Source: JBDZVM01 sp040255675
Lineage (GTDB): Bacteria; Actinomycetota; Actinomycetes; Acidothermales; Acidothermaceae
Assembly: GCA_040255675.1 (NCBI GenBank)
Contig: JBDZVM010000048.1
Location: forward strand, 1 to 26,863
Direction of reading: 5' to 3'
Length of the DNA: 26,863 bases
Shown here: one piece after another, positions 24,658-26,863 of the stretch
Layout: the number at the start of each line of letters is the position of its first letter
Position numbering within the stretch: position 1 is the first letter of the stretch
Program-made: the position numbers and the translations under genes
The notes under the pieces: generated by a model
Database searches by the model: none
What the model was told of the DNA's origin: nothing
The model's input: only the letters and a program-made list of their open reading frames with translations

Positions 24658-25650
24658 TCACTCCTCGACGAGCAGGCCTTCGCGGAGCTGGCTCAACGTG
24701 CGAGCGAGCAACCGCGACACGTGCATCTGCGATATCCCGAGTTCGGCGGCGATTTGCGACTGCGTCATGTTGCCGAAGAACCGCAGCAGCAAGATGCGCT
24801 TCTCGCGTGGTGGGAGCTGGTCGAGCAGCGGTTTGAGCGACTCGCGGTATTCGACGCCTTCGAGCGACTCGTCGACGACGCCGAGGGTGTCGGCAACCGC
24901 TAGCGCGTCGGAGTCGCCGCTTTCGGGGGTGTCGAGCGAGACCGTCGAATACGCGTTGGCCGATTCGAGGCCTTCGAGGACGTCGTCCTCGCTCATGCCG
25001 AGATAGGTGGCGAGTTCGGCGACCGTGGGGGAGCGGCCGTTGCGCTGGGCGAGTTCGCTGGTCGCCTTGGCGAGCGACAATTTGAGTTCTTGCAGGCGGC
25101 GGGGGACTCGGATCGCCCAGCCCTTGTCGCGGAAATGCCGTTTGATTTCGCCGACGATCGTGGGCGTGGCGTACGTGGAGAACTCGACGCCGCGTTCGAG
25201 GTCGAACCGGTCGACCGACTTGATCAGGCCGATGGTCGCGACTTGAACCAGATCGTCGTGCAATTCTCCGCGATTGCGAAACCGCCGCGCCAGGTACTCG
25301 ACGAGCGGCAAGTGCGTTTCAACGAGTTCATCGCGAATCGCCTGCCGTTTCGGCGATCCTTCCGGTGCGGCTGCCATCGCGGCAAACAGGGCGCGAGCGC
25401 GGGCGCGGTCGCCGACGGGTTCGTCGGGCCGTGCCTCGAGTTCCGCATCGGCGGCGGGGTCGGCCGCGCTAGCCTCGGTGGCCGTGTGCTCGGTGGCCGT
25501 GTGCTCGGCCTCCGTGTGCTCGGCGTCTGTGCCGCCCTCGGTGGCCGTGCCGACTCGCGTCAGGTCGATCTCCGGTTCGGCCGCCGTCTCGCGGACCTCG
25601 TCGCGGTCGTCAGGCACGGCCTGAGCGTGCGCCTGGGTAACTCTGGTCAC
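24658..25650 (-). CDS. sigF: SigF/SigB-family RNA polymerase sigma factor with N-terminal extension
   Basis: This 330-residue group 3 sigma factor directs stress or stationary-phase transcription. Region 2 is at about 105-185 (DDLVQVATIGLIKSVDRFD, then STYATPTIVGEIKRHFRD), followed by region 3 (VPRRLQELKLSLAKAT) and region 4 (LPPREKRILLLRFFGNMTQ, then GISQMHVSRLLAR). It is longer than M. tuberculosis SigF (261) because of an acidic, Ala/Thr/Glu-rich extension of about 85 residues that contains an AEHTA/TEHTA repeat at about 43-60. The GTG at 25650 overlaps the rsbW stop (GTGA) and has GGAGG seven bases upstream, so the extension is probably translated. It is coupled to its presumed anti-sigma factor. 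Confidence 0.93.
   Translation of the reverse strand: MTRVTQAHAQAVPDDRDEVRETAAEPEIDLTRVGTATEGGTDAEHTEAEHTATEHTATEASAADPAADAELEARPDEPVGDRARARALFAAMAAAPEGSPKRQAIRDELVETHLPLVEYLARRFRNRGELHDDLVQVATIGLIKSVDRFDLERGVEFSTYATPTIVGEIKRHFRDKGWAIRVPRRLQELKLSLAKATSELAQRNGRSPTVAELATYLGMSEDDVLEGLESANAYSTVSLDTPESGDSDALAVADTLGVVDESLEGVEYRESLKPLLDQLPPREKRILLLRFFGNMTQSQIAAELGISQMHVSRLLARTLSQLREGLLVEE
25474..25533 (-). repeat. 15-base tandem repeat inside sigF
   Basis: The unit CTCGGTGGCCGTGTG (plus strand) occurs twice exactly at 25474-25503 and twice more with changes at 25504-25533. It encodes the five-residue (A/T)EHTA-type repeat of the sigma extension. Because the unit is a multiple of three, copy-number changes would keep the frame. 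Confidence 0.8.
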
Positions 25651-26093
25651 GCGGTGACCTCCGACCCTCGGCGCTTCACCAACTCGATGGTCTGACGCCC
25701 ATCGGGTTCGGTCCAGCTATCGACGTGGCCGGCGAGCGCCGACAGGACCGTCCACGCGAACGAGTCGCGGGCCGGCGCCCGGCCGCCCGTCGTCGGTGTC
25801 GAGACCGTGACGTGAATCGTGTCGTCGGACATCGTGAACTGGCTGGTCAGCTCAGCCCCGGGCTGGGCGCCGGCGAGTAACAGGCAGCAGGCCTCGTCGA
25901 CCGCGATGCGCAGGTCTTCGATCTCGTCGAGTGTGAAGTCCAGGCGGGCGGCGAGACTCGCCGTTGTCGTTCGCAGGACGGCGAGGTAAGCGGCAGCGGC
26001 AGGAAGCCGTACCGTAACGACATCTTGCGCCGTGCCGTCATGCACACGCGGCCTGTCCGCCGCTTGCGAAGGGATCCCCTCGGTCATCGACAA
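25647..26093 (-). CDS. rsbW: Anti-sigma factor, RsbW-type ATPase-fold protein
   Basis: This 148-residue protein has the HATPase-fold kinase layout of RsbW-like anti-sigma factors. The N-box helix reads EDLRIAVDEACCLLLAG, where Bacillus-type proteins carry a metal-binding Asn near the end of the helix; here that site appears to be Cys. It ends with HVDSWTEPDGRQTIELVK. It should bind and silence the SigF-like factor encoded directly after it. The start at 26093 is a TTG with GGAGG seven bases upstream; an ATG two codons later is possible but too far from that site. No anti-anti-sigma gene is in the window. Confidence 0.88.
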   Translation of the reverse strand: MSMTEGIPSQAADRPRVHDGTAQDVVTVRLPAAAAYLAVLRTTTASLAARLDFTLDEIEDLRIAVDEACCLLLAGAQPGAELTSQFTMSDDTIHVTVSTPTTGGRAPARDSFAWTVLSALAGHVDSWTEPDGRQTIELVKRRGSEVTA

Positions 26094-26350
26094 CGTCGAT
26101 CCTCCCTGTCTCGAGAGACTTAGCTAGTCATCTGCCGCTACTCGACTCACCGTACCCGCCGTTTCGCCCGGCACGCCTGGCCAAAAGGTCGAGATCTTCG
26201 CGAGCGAGTCGCCAGGGTTGCCTGGCCGTTCGTCGCGTCGGGCTCCGATCGGCCGAGACGGGCAGTAAGCCGACGCTCGTCGCGGGAGCCCATTCACATA
26301 GATCATTTCGGTTTTACCGGACGGCGTCGAGGCGCGCTGATCGGGTCATT

Positions 26351-26386
26351 GGTCGGATCACATGGTTGATCACACTGGTCGGATCA
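26351..26386. repeat. Direct repeat GGTCGGATCA around TGATCACA
   Basis: GGTCGGATCA occurs at 26351-26360 and 26377-26386, 26 bases apart, with TGATCACA between. It could be a regulator-binding cluster. No regulator is recognised. Confidence 0.45.
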
Positions 26387-26424
26387 TGCAATGCGGCGTA
26401 GACGACGGCCACTCCTCGTGGCTC

Positions 26425-26472
26425 GCGGTTGCGACTTGCGGTTGCGACTTGCGGTTGCGACTTGCGGTTGCG
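26425..26472. repeat. 13-base tandem repeat, 3.7 copies
   Basis: GCGGTTGCGACTT is repeated exactly at 26425, 26438 and 26451, with a partial fourth copy at 26464-26472. Confidence 0.9.
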
Positions 26473-26685
26473 CCGCGCCGGTGCGACTCGCGGTCGCTTT
26501 GCTCTGAGTCGCGTTGGCTGGGTCGGTGGTTGTGAGTCGCGTTGGTCTGAGTTATTACTTATTCCGGTTGGTCGGCGTATTCCGAGCTATCAGTCCATTC
26601 TCGAATCACCGCCTGAACCGTATGGTCAAGCCCGTGTCGATGATCGTGGCCCGCGCCGGCAGCAGTCGCTATCGTGGTGCTTTGC

Positions 26686-26696
26686 TTTGAGTCAAA
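26686..26696. repeat. Palindrome TTTGAGTCAAA
   Basis: The inverted repeat TTTGA-G-TCAAA is matched 106 bases later by TTTGA-C-TCAAA within 26791-26803, suggesting a repeated binding site. Confidence 0.5.
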
Positions 26697-26731
26697 ATGC
26701 AATGGGTCACGATGCGATTCATTGAATTCTA

Positions 26732-26775
26732 GGATTCAGCCCAGGTGGATTCAGCCCAGGTGGATTCAACTGAGT
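26732..26775. repeat. 15-base tandem repeat GGATTCAGCCCAGGT
   Basis: Two exact copies at 26732-26746 and 26747-26761 are followed by a degenerate copy GGATTCAACTGAGT at 26762-26775. Confidence 0.85.
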
Positions 26776-26790
26776 GGATTTGCTCAGATT

Positions 26791-26803
26791 ATTTGACTCA
26801 AAT
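26791..26803. repeat. Palindrome ATTTGACTCAAAT
   Basis: ATTTGA-C-TCAAAT is a perfect 6+1+6 inverted repeat in AT-rich sequence. It shares its core with the palindrome at 26686-26696. Confidence 0.5.
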
Positions 26804-26863
26804 TATTTCACTCAGAGCAAAGCGGGCGGACGAGAATATGCCCTGGCGTGGAAGAAATCGCGA

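Larger units (their letters stand above)
26495..26824. repeat. 330-base segment bounded by a 15-base perfect inverted repeat
   Basis: CGCTTTGCTCTGAGT at 26495-26509 is found in exact reverse complement at 26810-26824. A related TGCTTTGCTTTGAGT lies between them (26679-26693). The interior also has the direct repeat GAGTCGCGTTGG at 26506-26517 and 26534-26545. No coding capacity is evident. A decayed small non-autonomous element or a set of operators are both possible. Confidence 0.55.
26094..26863. other. Long non-coding, repeat-rich region upstream of rsbW-sigF
   Basis: About 770 bases to the window edge contain no gene I can support. An open frame at 26429-26725 runs through tandem repeats, lacks a ribosome site and has no family features. 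The region should contain the rsbW-sigF promoter, but I found no GTTT-N15-17-GGGTA match. From 26340 onward it becomes AT-richer and full of short direct and inverted repeats, listed separately. Confidence 0.6.

Noticed and set aside
26154..26174. SigF-type promoter upstream of rsbW (TACCC on the plus strand)
   Set aside because: No AAAC partner at the 15-17 base spacing, so autoregulation is not supported by sequence.
26429..26725. Open frame of 98 codons in the right-hand spacer
   Set aside because: Starts within a 13-base tandem repeat, has no ribosome site and no recognisable protein features.

Overview
The window is actinobacterial chromosome. Supporting marks are the high GC content, a WhiB1-type iron-sulfur regulator, a PdtaS-type histidine kinase, a SigF/RsbW pair, a MsiK-like sugar ATPase, GTG/TTG starts, leaderless-looking genes and DasR-type operators. 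I cannot name the genus.

Layout. Bases 3-89 are the C-terminus of a SIS-domain sugar isomerase gene on the + strand. Bases 125-17492 form a nonribosomal peptide synthetase (NRPS) island of visibly lower GC: hand-counted 60-base lines gave about 52-60%, against about 65-82% to the right of it. The island has a leading dimethylformamidase-like gene (125-2008, +). A tightly overlapped minus-strand operon (8488 down to 2005) follows: acyl-AMP ligase, C-A-PCP NRPS, MbtH, free carrier protein, free condensation domain. A divergent plus-strand pair completes it: C-A-PCP (8887-11997) and C-A-PCP-TE fused to a 12-helix MFS exporter (11994-17492). From 17521 the DNA returns to ordinary chromosome: nagA (-), murQ (+) and an msiK-like ATPase, which handle amino-sugar catabolism and sugar uptake. 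Then come pdtaS, whiB1, a diacylglycerol-kinase-family gene, a small membrane protein gene and the rsbW-sigF operon. The last 770 bases are non-coding and full of short repeats.

How it fits together. The minus operon can activate an acyl or aryl acid, load it on the free carrier protein and condense it with the residue activated by the first NRPS (signature reads as Gly). The plus operon adds a residue whose pocket has two acidic lining residues (basic side chain likely) and then one whose signature reads as Ser. Release is by a thioesterase with Cys in place of the usual nucleophilic Ser, physically joined to an exporter. A small acylated peptide exported by its own synthetase is the simplest reading. 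The order of use and the product are inference.

The most interesting signal is regulatory. The NRPS divergent promoter carries three copies of a motif close to the DasR operator (dre, ACTGGTCTAGACCACT), touching the -35 boxes of promoters I can propose on both strands. Two similar motifs lie between nagA and murQ. This suggests that the acquired island is under the same amino-sugar-responsive GntR-type regulator as the catabolic genes that flank it.
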